The notes: generated by a model not told the origin, from the letters alone. DNA of 64,000 nucleotides from an uncultured Pelagibacteraceae bacterium (GCA_902599335.1 CACKFA010000001.1:62001-126000); one strand, 5' to 3'. Counted from the first letter of the stretch, positions 30,502 to 44,980 are shown. Numbers and translations: made by a program.

Positions 30502-31569
30502 ATGTCAGAGATAAAAAATATTAGAGATCAGTTCATATCAAAGCTTGAAAATGATTTAAGCATTGATCAAATAAATGAAATCAAGTCTGAGCTCTTTGGT
30601 AAAAATGGTTTAATTTCGTCAAAATTTAAAACAATAGGATCAATTCCAGAGACTGATAGAAAAAAATTTGCATCAGATTTAAATCAAGCTAAAGACGAAC
30701 TTCAAAATCTGATAACTTCTAAAATTAGCGAGATAGAAGGAAAAAAAATAAACGAAAAATTAGAAAAGGAAAAAGTTGATATAACTTTACCTGAAAGACC
30801 ATTCGTTAGAGGAAAAGTTCATCCAGTATCACAAACTATTGATGAAATTTCATCCATTTTCTCTGAAATAGGATTTAGTGTTGAGGAAGGCCCTGATGTT
30901 GAAAATGAATATAACAATTTTACTGCTTTAAACACACCTGACAATCATCCAGCAAGAGATATGCATGATACGTTTTACTTAGATGAAAGCAAAGAGGTTT
31001 TATTACGAACACATACTTCACCAGTTCAAATTAGAACTATGCTAAAAGACAAACCCCCATTTAAGATCATTGCTCCAGGAAGAACTTATAGATCTGATAG
31101 TGATCAAACACACGCACCAATGTTTCATCAAGTAGAAGGTTTACATATTGATACAAATATTAATATGGGGCATTTGAAAGGATGCTTGAATTATTTCATT
31201 AAAGAATTTTTTGAAGTTGAAAAAATTAAAATGAGATTTAGACCTAGTCATTTTCCATTCACAGAACCATCTGCAGAAGTTGATATTGGTTATGAAATAA
31301 AAGATGGCAAAATTATTATTGGAGAAGGAGATAAGTGGCTTGAAATTTTAGGCTGTGGCATGGTGCATCCTAATGTTTTAAAAAATGTAAAAGTAGACCC
31401 TTCAAAATATCAAGGATATGCCTTTGGTATAGGTATAGATAGATTAGCAATGCTTAAATATGGCATTAATGATTTAAGAGCTTTTTTTGATTGTGACTAC
31501 AGATGGCTAAATCATTTTGGTTTTGATCCACTTGATGTTCCTTCAAATTACAGAGGTTTAAGCAGATGA
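30502..31569 (+). CDS. pheS: Phenylalanyl-tRNA synthetase alpha subunit
   Basis: [39 protein letters not shown]. Confidence 0.98.
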   Translation: MSEIKNIRDQFISKLENDLSIDQINEIKSELFGKNGLISSKFKTIGSIPETDRKKFASDLNQAKDELQNLITSKISEIEGKKINEKLEKEKVDITLPERPFVRGKVHPVSQTIDEISSIFSEIGFSVEEGPDVENEYNNFTALNTPDNHPARDMHDTFYLDESKEVLLRTHTSPVQIRTMLKDKPPFKIIAPGRTYRSDSDQTHAPMFHQVEGLHIDTNINMGHLKGCLNYFIKEFFEVEKIKMRFRPSHFPFTEPSAEVDIGYEIKDGKIIIGEGDKWLEILGCGMVHPNVLKNVKVDPSKYQGYAFGIGIDRLAMLKYGINDLRAFFDCDYRWLNHFGFDPLDVPSNYRGLSR

Positions 31570-33976
31570 AGATTACATATGATTGGCTAAAAGATCATTT
31601 AAAAATAAGTGCTAAAGAAGATAAACTTCTTGAGAAACTAACAGACATAGGTCTTGAGGTTGAGAGTATAGAAAACTTATCTGAAGGGTTAGATTTGTTT
31701 AAGGTAGCAAAAATCTTAAAAACAGAAAAACATCCTAACGCAGACAGACTTAAAGTTTGTGATGTTGATGTTGGTGATAAAGAAATCAAAAAAGTTGTTT
31801 GTGGAGCTGAAAATGCAAGAGAGGGCCTTCTTACTGTATATGCCCCACCAGGCGCTATAATCCCAAAAAACAAAACCAAACTTGTTGTTGCTAAAATCAG
31901 AGATGTTACATCTTATGGAATGCTCTGTTCTGAATCTGAATTGAATTTATCAGATGAAAGTGATGGGATTACTGAGCTGTCGTTATCGAAATATGGTAAA
32001 AATATTGGAAAAAGTTATTTTTCTAAACCAAGTTCTAATCTTATCGATTTATCAATTACACCAAATAGATCAGACTGTCTTGGTGTTCGGGGGATAGCGA
32101 GAGATTTATCAGCAGCAGGTTTCGGAAACTTAAAACCAGAAAAAGATAAAAAAATTAAATCTAATAAAAAACAGACTTTAAAAGTAAAAATAACAAAAGA
32201 AAAAAACCAATGCTGTTTATCTTTTGGTAGCTGCTTAATAACTAACGTCAAAAATACAGAAAGTCCTCAATGGTTGAAAGATAAATTAATCTCTATAGGC
32301 CAAAAACCAATATCTGCAATTGTAGATATAACTAACTATGTCATGATTGATATTAATCGTCCTTTGCACGCATACGATGCTGACAAAATTGACAAGGGAA
32401 TAATCGTTAGAAATTCAAAATCAGGAGAAGAATTTACTGCTCTAGATAATAAAAATTATAAACTAGATGATGGAATGTGTGTAATAAGCGACAACAAAGG
32501 TGTCTTAGGTCTAGGTGGAATTATTGGAGGAGTAAGATCTGGTACAGAGATAGATACAAAAAATGTTTTATTAGAGTCGGCTTATTTTGAGCCAAGATCA
32601 ATCAGAAAAACTGCTAAAAAACTGAATATTGATACAGATGCTAAATTTAGATTTGAAAGAGGTATTGATCAGTTATCAATTGAAAATGGATTAAATAAAG
32701 CAGCTATTTTAATTAAGGAAATTTGTGGTGGTGAAATTAGTAAAATAGATATTCAAAAAATAGAATCTTACAAAAAAAAAGTAATAAAATTTGAACCAAA
32801 AAACATTTCAAAAAATAACTGGTTTTAAAATTTCAATCAAAGAAATGATAAACATTTTAGAAAAACTTGGTTTTAAATTAAAAACAGAAAAAAAATTCTT
32901 TAAATTATCAGTTCCATCTTGGAGACCAGATATTGTTCAAGAAATTGATATAGTTGAGGAACTTGTAAGAATTAGTGGTTATGAAAAAATAAAAATAGAA
33001 AACCCTATTAAAGAAAGATCAAAAAACACTTTAAATCCAACTCAAAAGTTATTTCATTTTCTTCAAAGGGCAGTAGCATCTAAAGGGTATTTAGAAGCAA
33101 TTACTTGGTCTTTTTCAGATTCAAAATATAACGATCACTTTAAAGAAGCCAATAAAGAAATAAAAATTGTAAATCCAATTAGCTCTGAATTGGGAGTATT
33201 AAGAAATTCTATTTTTTCAAATTTAGTGATGTACATGAGCAAAAACTTAGATAGAGGAATTAAAGATTTATCAATATTTGAAATAGGGCCAATATTTTAT
33301 GGTTCACAACCTGGAGAACAGAATACTGTTATTTGTGGCTTGTCAGCTGGAAAAAAAATCTAGACTTTCATGGATTGAAAAAGATAGAGATGTAGATGTT
33401 TTTGATACTAAAAGAGATGTCATACAGACTTTAGTAGAAGCTGGTTATGACTCAGAAAAATTCTATTTAGATGACGAAAGCCCCAACTATTATCATCCGG
33501 GCAAATCAGGCAGGATATTTTTAAATAAGGGAAAAGATAAGGTGGCTGCTTATTTTGGAGAAATTCATCCAAACATAATCAAAATGCTAGATATCAAAAC
33601 AGAGTCTCTAGTAGGATTCGAAATATTTCTAGATAATTTAAAATTGCCAAAAAAACCATTAAAAGATCAAAAAACAAAATATTTAGTATCCGACTTTCAA
33701 AAATCTGAAAGAGATTTTGCATTTATTGTTGATAGAAAAGTAAAAGTACAAGAATTAGTAAGTATTATATCCAGTATTGATAAAAATTTAATTTCAAACA
33801 TTAAAGTATTTGATGTTTATGAGGGGGATAATATTCCTGAAAATCAAAAATCAATTGCTATCAGTGTAACAATTCAATCTTTAGAAAAAACTTTAACAGA
33901 TAATGATTTAGAAAAAATTAATAATTTGATAATAGAAACAGTTGAAAATAAAACTGGTGCTAAAATTCGTTCCTAA
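31566..33976 (+). CDS. pheT: Phenylalanyl-tRNA synthetase beta subunit, interrupted by two +1-A frameshifts (ORFs 31566-32828, 32791-33363, 33299-33976)
   Basis: Three successive frames encode consecutive PheT segments (tRNA-binding, B3, B5, C-terminal anticodon-binding); breaks at A6 (32810-32815) and A8 (33351-33358). Confidence 0.93.
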
Positions 33977-33985
33977 AATAAATTA

Positions 33986-35794
33986 ATGAGTTTGATTGAT
34001 AATATAAGAAATTTTGCAATTATTGCACACATTGATCATGGAAAATCTACTATTGCTGATCGGATTATTCATAGTTGTGGTGGATTAACCGAAAGAGAGA
34101 TGAAAGCTCAAGTTTTAGATTCTATGGATATTGAACGAGAGAGAGGAATTACAATTAAAGCTCAGACAGTTAAACTAAATTATAAAGCTAAAAATGGAGA
34201 AAATTATATTTTAAATATTATTGATACTCCAGGTCATGTAGATTTTAGTTACGAAGTAAGTAGATCTTTATATGCATGTGAAGGTTCAATTTTAATCGTA
34301 GATAGTACACAGGGAGTAGAAGCTCAAACTTTAGCAAATGTTTATCAAGCCTTGGATACTAATCATGAAATAATACCTGTTTTAAACAAGGTTGATTTAC
34401 CTGCATCTGATTTAGATAGAACAAAAAAACAAATTGAGGACGTAATAGGAATTGATACTGAAAATGCAATTCCATGCTCAGGTAAAACAGGAGAAGGAAT
34501 ACATGATATTTTAGAGCAAATAATCACATCATTACCCGCTCCAAAAGGAGAAAGTTCAGCAGATCTAAAATGTTTATTGGTTGATAGTTGGTATGATACA
34601 TATCTAGGTGTAGTGATTTTAGTAAGAGTGATAGATGGTAAACTTTCAAAACACATGAAAATAAAAATGATGTCTACTAATCAAGAATATATTGTTGAAA
34701 AAGTTGGGGTTTTTACTCCAAAGCCAGTAGACATAAATGAACTAAAGACAGGTGAAATTGGATTTATTACAACAGGAATTAAAGTTTTGTCTGAAACAAA
34801 AGTTGGAGATACAATTTGTGATGCTTTAAAACCATTAAATGAAGCTTTGCCAGGATTTAAACCAAGTAAACCAGTGGTATTCTGTGGATTATTTCCTGTA
34901 GACAGTTCAGAGTTTCAAAAATTAAAAGATGGTTTAGCAAAATTACAGTTGAACGACGCAAGTTTTTCATTCGAACCAGAATCATCATCTGCTTTAGGTT
35001 TAGGTTTTAGATGTGGTTTTTTAGGATTACTTCATTTGGAAATTGTGACAGAAAGATTAGAAAGAGAATTTGATGTTAATTTATTAACCACAACACCAGG
35101 TGTAGTTTATAAAGTTTATCTCAATAATGGAGACATAATTGATCTTCAAAACCCATCAAGTTTGCCCGATCCTACTTTAATAAAGTGTATCGAAGAACCT
35201 TGGATAAAAGCTACAATTATTACACCAGATGAATATTTGGGCTCAATAATTAAAATGTGTCAGAATAAAAGAGGTATTCAAACTAATTTAAGCTATTCTG
35301 GAAATAGAGCCGTTGTAAATTATGAGCTTCCATTAAATGAGGTTGTTTTTGATTTTAATGATAAATTAAAATCTATGACAAGTGGTTACGCTAGCTTTGA
35401 TTATGAAATTATACAGCACAGAGAGGGCGATCTTGTTAAACTTGGAATTTTAGTAAACGGCGAAGCTGTTGATGCTTTAGCAATGATGATACATAAAGAT
35501 TTTGCACAAAAAACAGGAAGAGAAGTATGTGAGAAATTAAAAGACTTAATACCGCGCCATAATTTTATGATTCCAGTCCAGGCTGCAATTGGTGGAAAAA
35601 TTATAGCAAGAGAAACTATTAAAGGATTTAAAAAAGATGTTTTAACAAAAATTCATGGTGGTGGAGCAACAGATAGAAAAAGAAAACTTTTAGAGAAACA
35701 AAAAAAAGGTAAAGCAAGATCAAAACAATTCGGTAGAGTTGAAATACCTCAAGAAGCATTTATTGGTGTTCTTAAAATAAACAATGAGAAATAA
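33986..35794 (+). CDS. lepA: Elongation factor 4
   Basis: [36 protein letters not shown]4 C-terminal domain. Confidence 0.98.
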   Translation: MSLIDNIRNFAIIAHIDHGKSTIADRIIHSCGGLTEREMKAQVLDSMDIERERGITIKAQTVKLNYKAKNGENYILNIIDTPGHVDFSYEVSRSLYACEGSILIVDSTQGVEAQTLANVYQALDTNHEIIPVLNKVDLPASDLDRTKKQIEDVIGIDTENAIPCSGKTGEGIHDILEQIITSLPAPKGESSADLKCLLVDSWYDTYLGVVILVRVIDGKLSKHMKIKMMSTNQEYIVEKVGVFTPKPVDINELKTGEIGFITTGIKVLSETKVGDTICDALKPLNEALPGFKPSKPVVFCGLFPVDSSEFQKLKDGLAKLQLNDASFSFEPESSSALGLGFRCGFLGLLHLEIVTERLEREFDVNLLTTTPGVVYKVYLNNGDIIDLQNPSSLPDPTLIKCIEEPWIKATIITPDEYLGSIIKMCQNKRGIQTNLSYSGNRAVVNYELPLNEVVFDFNDKLKSMTSGYASFDYEIIQHREGDLVKLGILVNGEAVDALAMMIHKDFAQKTGREVCEKLKDLIPRHNFMIPVQAAIGGKIIARETIKGFKKDVLTKIHGGGATDRKRKLLEKQKKGKARSKQFGRVEIPQEAFIGVLKINNEK

Positions 35795-35836
35795 AAAATA
35801 ATTGATTAAAATTTTTATTCTATATAAAAAAGTAAT

Positions 35837-37096
35837 ATGAAAGTAGGTTTTTTAGGATTAGGAAAATTAGGTTTACCAGTGGCTTTAGCAATAGAGTCAA
35901 AAGGACATGATATTTTTGGTACCGATATATCTAATAATACTTTAGAAAATATAAAAAATAAAAAAATTAATTATAAAGAAATTTGGGTTGATGATTATAT
36001 AAAAAACACAAAACTACAAGTTCTTGACTTAGAAGGTATTGTTAGAAATTCAGATATAATCTTTGTTCCTATTCAAACTCCGCACGAGGAAAAATACGAG
36101 GGTATTACAAGAATACCAAAAGAAAGAGCTGATTTTAATTACGAATATCTGATCAAAGGTATGAAAGATTTATCTAATGAAATTGAAAAACAAGGATTTA
36201 ATAAAATTGTAATAATTATATCGACAGTTTTACCTGGAACAATTAGAAAAGAAATTAAACCTTTATTAAGTAAAAAAGTAAAACTTTGTTACAATCCTTT
36301 TTTTATTGCCATGGGTTCTACAATGAGAGATTTCCTTCATCCAGAATTTGTTTTATTTGGTGTTGATGATTTAGAGGCTTATAAAGTGTGCAAGCAATTT
36401 TATAAGACTATAACTAATGCTCCTTTGTATGATACGACAATAGAAAATGCGGAACTTATAAAAGTTGCTTACAATACTTTAATTTCTACAAAAATAGCTT
36501 TTTCAAACACATTAATGGAATTATGTCATAAGTTGCCAAATACCAATGTAGATGATGTGACTAATGCATTAAAACTTGCAAATAGGAGATTAATTTCAGG
36601 ATACTATATGGATGGAGGTATGGGTGATGGTGGCGGTTGTCATCCAAGAGATAATATTGCAATGAGCTACTTGTCAGAAAAGCTTAATATTTCACATAAT
36701 TGGTTTGAGCATATTATGAAGCAACGTGAAAATCAGACTGAATGGTTAGCCAAATTAATTATTGAAAATTCAAAACATTTTAAAATAAATATTTTAGGAA
36801 AATCATTTAAATCAGAATCAAATTTGACATTAGGTAGTCCAGCAATACTTTTGAAAAACATACTTCAAGAAAAACAAAAACAAATTAATATTTGGGATCC
36901 AATTGTTGATGGAAATTTTGAAGAATATGAAAAAAAATATCAATGGAAAACTGAACCACAATTATATTTTATAGCAACTAAGCACGATTATTTTAACAAT
37001 TTTCCTTTTTACAAAGGTTCTATAGTAATTGATCCCTGGAGATATATTACAGATAGAAACGAAATTAAATTGATTAGAATTGGTGACAGTAAATAA
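35837..37096 (+). CDS. Divergent UDP-glucose/GDP-mannose dehydrogenase-family protein
   Basis: GFLGLGKLGLPVALAIESKGHDIFGTDI, STVLPGTIRKEI, NAELIKVAYNTLISTKIAFSN, GGGCHPRDN near the catalytic Cys. Confidence 0.85.
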   Translation: MKVGFLGLGKLGLPVALAIESKGHDIFGTDISNNTLENIKNKKINYKEIWVDDYIKNTKLQVLDLEGIVRNSDIIFVPIQTPHEEKYEGITRIPKERADFNYEYLIKGMKDLSNEIEKQGFNKIVIIISTVLPGTIRKEIKPLLSKKVKLCYNPFFIAMGSTMRDFLHPEFVLFGVDDLEAYKVCKQFYKTITNAPLYDTTIENAELIKVAYNTLISTKIAFSNTLMELCHKLPNTNVDDVTNALKLANRRLISGYYMDGGMGDGGGCHPRDNIAMSYLSEKLNISHNWFEHIMKQRENQTEWLAKLIIENSKHFKINILGKSFKSESNLTLGSPAILLKNILQEKQKQINIWDPIVDGNFEEYEKKYQWKTEPQLYFIATKHDYFNNFPFYKGSIVIDPWRYITDRNEIKLIRIGDSK

Positions 37097-38115
37097 AAAA
37101 AAAATAAAAACATTAATTTGTATATTAGGGCAAACAAGAGCCCAAGATATAACTTGGGATAGCTTTAATACATATTTATTAAAAAGTCTTCATGCAGATT
37201 TAGCGCTTTGTGTTGCAGAAAAAAAAAATAAAAACAATCATATGTATAAAAATGCAAAGTATATATGGCAATACAAAGATTCTGATGATTACACTAAATA
37301 TTTTGAAAAAGCACAGAATAAATTAATTAAATCAAAAAAAATTTTGAAAAGACCTAATTGGAAAAAATTACTTAAAATAAAAGATTTTTGGTTGGCAAGA
37401 ATTAAAGGATCTTCAAGGATAAGATCTGGTACAGGGGCATTGTTGATATACAATAGATGGTTTTTATTACAAAATATTATTAAAGAAAAATTGATTAAAA
37501 AATATGATAGATTCATAATAACAAGATCTGATTTTATATGGAATATACATCATCCTAAAATGTCAAATTTAAACTCTAATTACATATGGATACCAAATGG
37601 TGAAAAATATGGTGGCTATACAGATAGACATGCGATTTTATCTAGAAAAAATATATACGATTATTTGAATTTAATTGAACCCATACTTCTTGAGCCAAAC
37701 AGTTTGTATGAAAAAATGAAATCAAAAAAAAAACTGGAATTTAGAAAGGTATATTAAATTTTATTTAGATCAAAAAGGATATTCAAAAAAAATAAGATTC
37801 TTCCCATATATAATGTACTCTGTTCGCAATAATAAAATTAAAACAATATTTAGACCTGGAAGATACTCTTATAAGCACAAGTATTTTATAAAATATTTTA
37901 AAGAATATTTATCAAGTATTATAAATTATTATTTAGTAGGAAATAAAAATAAAAATTATTCAAATTTTATTCAATTAAATTTTATGCATAAAATATTTAA
38001 AAATTTATTTAAGATTAAAATATTTCTTCATTTATTTTTATTTCAGAAAGATTTAACAAAAAAGTTTGATAAAGATTTTTTAATACATAACCTTAAAAAA
38101 AAATTTATATTTTAA
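37080..38115 (+). CDS. Putative surface-glycan protein, uncharacterised, interrupted by one +1-A frameshift (ORFs 37080-37757 and 37813-38115)
   Basis: Removing one A from A10 at 37724-37733 joins the two ORFs (…MKSKKNWNLERYIKFYLDQKGYSKKIRFFPYIMYSVRNNKIK…) without a stop. Confidence 0.75.
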
Positions 38116-38130
38116 TTTATTTGTTAAGAT

Positions 38131-38220
38131 GGAGAGGTGGCCGAGTGGTTGAAGGCGCACGCTTGGAAAGCGTGTAAAGGAGAAATTCTTTCATGGGTTC
38201 GAATCCCATTCTCTCCGCCA
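38131..38220 (+). tRNA. tRNA-Ser(GGA)
   Basis: GGAGAGG…CACGC-TTGGAAA-GCGTG, long variable arm, GGTTCGAATCC, CTCTCC-GCCA. Confidence 0.96.
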
Positions 38221-38270
38221 TTAAATAAGCTTGATTTTTCAAGGGTAATTTGAGTATTTTACAATTTTTT

Positions 38271-38279
38271 TGTTAAGAT
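38271..38279 (+). promoter_or_regulatory. Candidate extended -10 (TGTTAAGAT) upstream of gyrB
   Basis: TG-n-TAAGAT about 57 bp upstream of the preferred gyrB start. Confidence 0.3.
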
Positions 38280-38281
38280 AA

Positions 38282-40393
<2,112 letters not shown>

Positions 40394-40395
40394 AA

Positions 40396-41676
40396 ATGAA
40401 GTTCTTTGAAACTTCAAAATATCATTCTTTTAAAAAATCAACATATATAACTCTTAGATGGATCGGTATTATTGGTCAATTAATTGCAGTAAATTTTGTA
40501 TATTTATTTCTAAATCCTAGTTTTGATTTTATTACCTCAAATTTAGTTATTTTTTTAGGAATATTAAGTAATTTATATTTAATTTTTATTTATAAAAAAA
40601 CACAATTATCAGATAGATCTGCTTTTATCTTCCTATTTATAGATATTTTGCAATTAGGTGTGCTTCTTTATTTATCTGGAGGAATAACTAATCCATTTAT
40701 AATTTTTATATTAATACCAAGTGTTTTTTCTTCATCAAATTTGAGCTTAAAAACTAATATATTATTAGTAAGTTTAACAATAATTATAATTATTTTTCTA
40801 ACTTTTAATTATGAAGATTTGCCAATTAATCTAAATAGTGATTTTCATAATAATCATTATTTTTATTATTCTATTCCAACTTCTTTGATCATTGCATTAG
40901 TTTTTTTAAACTATTTTGCAATGACATTTGGTACACAATCTAGATTAAGAAAAGAAGCATTAGGAAAAATGGAAGAGGTCATGGCTAAAGAACATGAATT
41001 ATTATCTTTAGGTGGTCAAGCTGCTGCAGCGGCACATTCTTTAGGCACGCCACTTTCCACGATAACAATAGTTGCGCATGATTTAATGAAACAATTTAAG
41101 GGGCAAAAAGATTTAGAAAAAGATATAGAGTTATTGAATAGTCAAGTCGAGCGATGTAATGAAATTTTAAAGCGATTAACATTAAATCCTGTGGAAGAAG
41201 ATGAATTTATTGATAAAGATATTAATATTCGAGATTATTTGCATGAAATTATTTCCTCATTTAAGGAAATAAGCAAAAAGGAATTTGTCTTCAATTTTGA
41301 CCAGGACTCAAACTCAAAAAAGATAACCAAATCTATAGAATTAGTTTATGGGTTAAGAAATTTTATTGGAAACGCGAATAAATTTGCCAAAAATACAATT
41401 TTTATTAATTTGAAAAGTGATAGTGAAATAACTGAAATAACAGTTGAAGATGATGGTGATGGTTATCCTAGAGATATAATTTCAAAAATTGGTGAGCCAT
41501 ATTTGAAATCAAATTATTCTAAAGACAAATCTAAAGAGGGTTTAGGTCTAGGCTTGTTTATTGGAAAAACTTTATTAGAAAAAAATTTTGCATCAGTTAA
41601 TTGTAGAAATTCAAAAACGCGTAATGGTGCAGAAGTTGTGATTAGATGGAAGAATAAGGAATTATTTAATATTTAG
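40396..41676 (+). CDS. RegB/PrrB/ActS-like redox sensor histidine kinase
   Basis: [30 protein letters not shown]-box, Cys 40 residues after the His, EDDGDGYP and [14 protein letters not shown]. Confidence 0.9.
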   Translation: MKFFETSKYHSFKKSTYITLRWIGIIGQLIAVNFVYLFLNPSFDFITSNLVIFLGILSNLYLIFIYKKTQLSDRSAFIFLFIDILQLGVLLYLSGGITNPFIIFILIPSVFSSSNLSLKTNILLVSLTIIIIIFLTFNYEDLPINLNSDFHNNHYFYYSIPTSLIIALVFLNYFAMTFGTQSRLRKEALGKMEEVMAKEHELLSLGGQAAAAAHSLGTPLSTITIVAHDLMKQFKGQKDLEKDIELLNSQVERCNEILKRLTLNPVEEDEFIDKDINIRDYLHEIISSFKEISKKEFVFNFDQDSNSKKITKSIELVYGLRNFIGNANKFAKNTIFINLKSDSEITEITVEDDGDGYPRDIISKIGEPYLKSNYSKDKSKEGLGLGLFIGKTLLEKNFASVNCRNSKTRNGAEVVIRWKNKELFNI

Positions 41677-43472
41677 TGGTATTTGTTCTTTGTCTCAAAT
41701 AATGAGCTTAATTGAGATATCATAACATCTCCTAATTCATTTACGTCAGTAATCTTGATAGCTTTATTATAATATCTTGAAACATCATGACCAATTCCTA
41801 TGGCCAAAACTTCAATATCTGATTTATTTTCAATAAACTTAACAATCTTTTTTAAATGTTTTTCTAAAAAGTCACCTGAATTTACAGAAAGAGTTGAGTC
41901 ATCTACAGGTGCTCCATCAGAAATAACCATTAATATTTTTCTTTCTTCTTTTCTCTTTTTAATTCTATTATAGGCCCACGATATAGCTTCTCCATCAATG
42001 TTCTCTTTGAGCAATCCTTCTTTAAGCATTAGTCCTAAATTATTTTTCGCCTGTCTCCAATGGGTATCTGCTCCTTTGTAAATTATATGTCTTAGGTCGT
42101 TCAATCTTCCTGGCGTTTTAGGTTTAGAATTTTTGGTCCATAATTCTCTGCTCTGTCCACCCTTCCAATTTTTAGTTGTGAAACCTAAAATTTCAACTTT
42201 AACAGAGCATCTTTCTAGCGTTCTGGATAAGATATCTGCACAAATAGCCGCAATAGTGATTGGTCTTCCTCTCATAGATCCAGAATTATCTATGAGTAAA
42301 GTCACCACTGTATCTTTAAAATCTAAATCTTTTTCTTTTTTGAATGATAAAGAATTATATGGATCCATAATAATTCTTGGAAGTTTTGAACTGTCTAATA
42401 ATCCCTCCTCTAAATCAAATTCCCATGCTCTATTTTGTTTTGCAAGCAATTGTCTTTGAAGTTTATTTGCAAGTTTTGTTATAATATCTTGAAAGCCTAT
42501 TAATTGTTGGTCTAAATTTTTTCTTAGTTTTGTTGCTTCATCTGCATTTTCTAGATTTTCAGCTTTTACAACCTCATCAAATTGAGTAGTAAATATTTTA
42601 TAGTCTAAATTAATATTATCTATTTTTTTTTGAGCTACTTGCTCTGAGCTTTGTTCATCAGACTCTGTGTCTGACAATTGTTCATCAAAGTTAAATTCAT
42701 CAACACTATAATCGGCATCTAGTGAAGCCTCTGATACATTTTCATCTTTTTCATCTTTATTATCTTCTTTATCATTATTTTCATCTTCATTTGATGGATT
42801 ATCTTGTCCTTGATCTTGATTTTCTTCTTTTCTTTCGTCTTCATCTTCACTTTGAAAAATATCCATTTCTTCCAATATTTCTGAAAACTTTGAACTATAA
42901 ATATTTTGATCTTCAAGATTTTTAAGTAAAAATTCTTTATGTTTTTCTATAGCATCCTCAAAGTCTCTTTCCCAAAAATTGAGCATTTTTGTTGTTAAAG
43001 GATTTAGCTTAACTTTATGAAAATTCTTAAGCATATATAGCTCAAATGCCTCTGAAACAGATACATCCTCTTTAGTTTTTAGTTGATCTTTTCTTTTACG
43101 ATTTATTTCTTGATGATAATTTTCTTGAAAATTTTTCTCAATTCCTTTTAACATTTTTCCTCCCAGAGTCTCATAACGTATTTTTTCAGCAATATTATAA
43201 AGAGATCTAGAAGATGTATTCGAGGGAAGGTTTTTTTTGTAAATTATTTCATTACAAAATTTTTTTTTCAAAGCAGAGGAGTCTGACTCTGCACGTAATC
43301 TTATAAAATCAGCTGGAGTAGTTAAATTATCAATCTCCAGAAAATTAAATTCTTTTATTTTTTTTTCTTCAGAATTTGTTTTTTTCACATCAAAATCATC
43401 AGCAATTACCTTTGCCGTAGAAGTTAAAGCAATTTTGAATTTTTCTTTTAAATTATTATCTTTAGTACTCAT
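41673..43472 (-). CDS. cobT: CobT-like vWA-domain protein
   Basis: C-terminal v[26 protein letters not shown], acidic linker, [12 protein letters not shown]. Confidence 0.92.
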   Translation of the reverse strand: MSTKDNNLKEKFKIALTSTAKVIADDFDVKKTNSEEKKIKEFNFLEIDNLTTPADFIRLRAESDSSALKKKFCNEIIYKKNLPSNTSSRSLYNIAEKIRYETLGGKMLKGIEKNFQENYHQEINRKRKDQLKTKEDVSVSEAFELYMLKNFHKVKLNPLTTKMLNFWERDFEDAIEKHKEFLLKNLEDQNIYSSKFSEILEEMDIFQSEDEDERKEENQDQGQDNPSNEDENNDKEDNKDEKDENVSEASLDADYSVDEFNFDEQLSDTESDEQSSEQVAQKKIDNINLDYKIFTTQFDEVVKAENLENADEATKLRKNLDQQLIGFQDIITKLANKLQRQLLAKQNRAWEFDLEEGLLDSSKLPRIIMDPYNSLSFKKEKDLDFKDTVVTLLIDNSGSMRGRPITIAAICADILSRTLERCSVKVEILGFTTKNWKGGQSRELWTKNSKPKTPGRLNDLRHIIYKGADTHWRQAKNNLGLMLKEGLLKENIDGEAISWAYNRIKKRKEERKILMVISDGAPVDDSTLSVNSGDFLEKHLKKIVKFIENKSDIEVLAIGIGHDVSRYYNKAIKITDVNELGDVMISQLSSLFETKNKYH

Positions 43473-44446
43473 TAGATTTGAATATTAATCAAAGATTCTG
43501 GTAATTCTTCACCAAAACATCTTTGATAATATTCTGCGATAGTATTTTTTTCAATATCATCACATTTATTTAGAAAAGTTACTCTAAAAGCGTAACCAGT
43601 GTCTTTAAATATTTCTGCATTTTCTGCCCAATGTAATACTGTTCTTGGGCTCATCACTGTCGAAATATCTCCTGCAATAAATCCTTTACGTGTTAAAGAT
43701 GCCACTTTTATCATGTTGGCAACCTTCTCTTTACCTTTTACGTTATTTAAGTTTTTATTTTTAGACAAAACAATGTCCATTTCTCTATCTAGGCTCAGAT
43801 AGTTTAATGTTGTAACTATATTCCATCTATCCATTTGACCTTGATTAATTTGCTGCGTACCGTGATAAAGACCTGTAGTATCACCAAGTCCAACAGTATT
43901 TGAAGTAGCAAATAATCTAAAAAATTTATTTTGTTTAATTACTTTATTTTTATCTAGTAATGTAAAATTTCCCTCAGCTTCTAAAACTCTTTGAATTACA
44001 AACATTACATCAGGTCTACCAGCATCATATTCATCAAAAACAAGAGCAACTGGATTTTGAATAGACCATGGTAAAATTCCTTCATTAAATTGGGTTACTT
44101 GTTTACCATCTTTAAGAACGATCGCATCTTTTCCAATCAAATCAATTCTACTTACATGACTATCTAAATTTACACGGATACAAGGCCAATTTAATCTTGC
44201 AGCAATCTGCTCAATGTGAGTAGATTTTCCAGTACCATGATATCCTTGAACTAAAACTCTCTTATTAAATGCAAATCCTGAAATAATGGCTAAAGTAGTA
44301 TCTCTATCGAACTTGTAGTTTTTATCAATTTCAGGAACATATTCATTTTTTTTTGAAAATGCGTCTACTTCCATTTCTGAATCAATTCCAAAAGTTTGTT
44401 TTAATGAAACTTTAATATCTGGTTCTGTATTAAGGTTTGGTGTCAA
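43472..44446 (-). CDS. cobS: CobS-like AAA+ ATPase
   Basis: [45 protein letters not shown]. Confidence 0.94.
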   Translation of the reverse strand: MTPNLNTEPDIKVSLKQTFGIDSEMEVDAFSKKNEYVPEIDKNYKFDRDTTLAIISGFAFNKRVLVQGYHGTGKSTHIEQIAARLNWPCIRVNLDSHVSRIDLIGKDAIVLKDGKQVTQFNEGILPWSIQNPVALVFDEYDAGRPDVMFVIQRVLEAEGNFTLLDKNKVIKQNKFFRLFATSNTVGLGDTTGLYHGTQQINQGQMDRWNIVTTLNYLSLDREMDIVLSKNKNLNNVKGKEKVANMIKVASLTRKGFIAGDISTVMSPRTVLHWAENAEIFKDTGYAFRVTFLNKCDDIEKNTIAEYYQRCFGEELPESLINIQI

Positions 44447-44978
44447 TTTTTTCCCTATAGGTATTTTTTAATTGAGTGTAAGCTAATGTTATAAGTTTAA
44501 GTTTTTCCTCGTATTTTTTATTTCCAGAATTCATATCAGGGTGAAATTTTTTGACAAGTAATTTGAATTTATCTTGTATTTTCTTCCACTTTAAACCCAC
44601 AGAAACCCCCAATATTCCAAATGCTTTTATATCTTTATGATCAAATTTAAATTGACGCATATGATTATAATCTCCATTTATTTTTTCTTTATCGAGTTCA
44701 TCTCTCAAAGTTGTGTTCCACAATACTTTGAAAAAATTATCTGAGGAGCTAAAACTTTGAGTGGGTTTGTGCCAAGTCATATCAGACTTTAAAAAATCCA
44801 TTACCTGGTCATCATCCATTCCTGAAAAATAGTTCCAATTTTTATTAAATTCTTTAACATGTTCAAGGCAAAGCATTCTAAATTTTCTACTGTTATCTTT
44901 TTCAACTGGTGCCTTATATTCACCTATTTCATTACAATTATTCCAGTCACAAATATTTTTCATGATATATAATAACAT
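44430..44978 (-). CDS. DnaJ-domain protein
   Basis: C-terminal J-domain with HPD ([29 protein letters not shown]). Confidence 0.9.
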   Translation of the reverse strand: MLLYIMKNICDWNNCNEIGEYKAPVEKDNSRKFRMLCLEHVKEFNKNWNYFSGMDDDQVMDFLKSDMTWHKPTQSFSSSDNFFKVLWNTTLRDELDKEKINGDYNHMRQFKFDHKDIKAFGILGVSVGLKWKKIQDKFKLLVKKFHPDMNSGNKKYEEKLKLITLAYTQLKNTYREKIDTKP

Positions 44979-44980
44979 AT

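Noticed and set aside
31566-33976. pheT as a genuine pseudogene or three separate genes
   Set aside because: The three ORFs cover consecutive parts of one essential protein and each break is fixed by removing one A; an indel artefact or slippage is more likely than loss.
38122-38130. TGTTAAGAT as promoter of tRNA-Ser
   Set aside because: It ends at the base before the mature tRNA 5' end, so initiation would fall inside the tRNA.
42719-42925. Low-complexity ORFs in both directions inside cobT
   Set aside because: Alternative frames of the acidic Asp/Glu-rich linker of CobT.
41673-44446. cobST as evidence of B12 synthesis
   Set aside because: No CobN or corrin-pathway gene accompanies them in this window.
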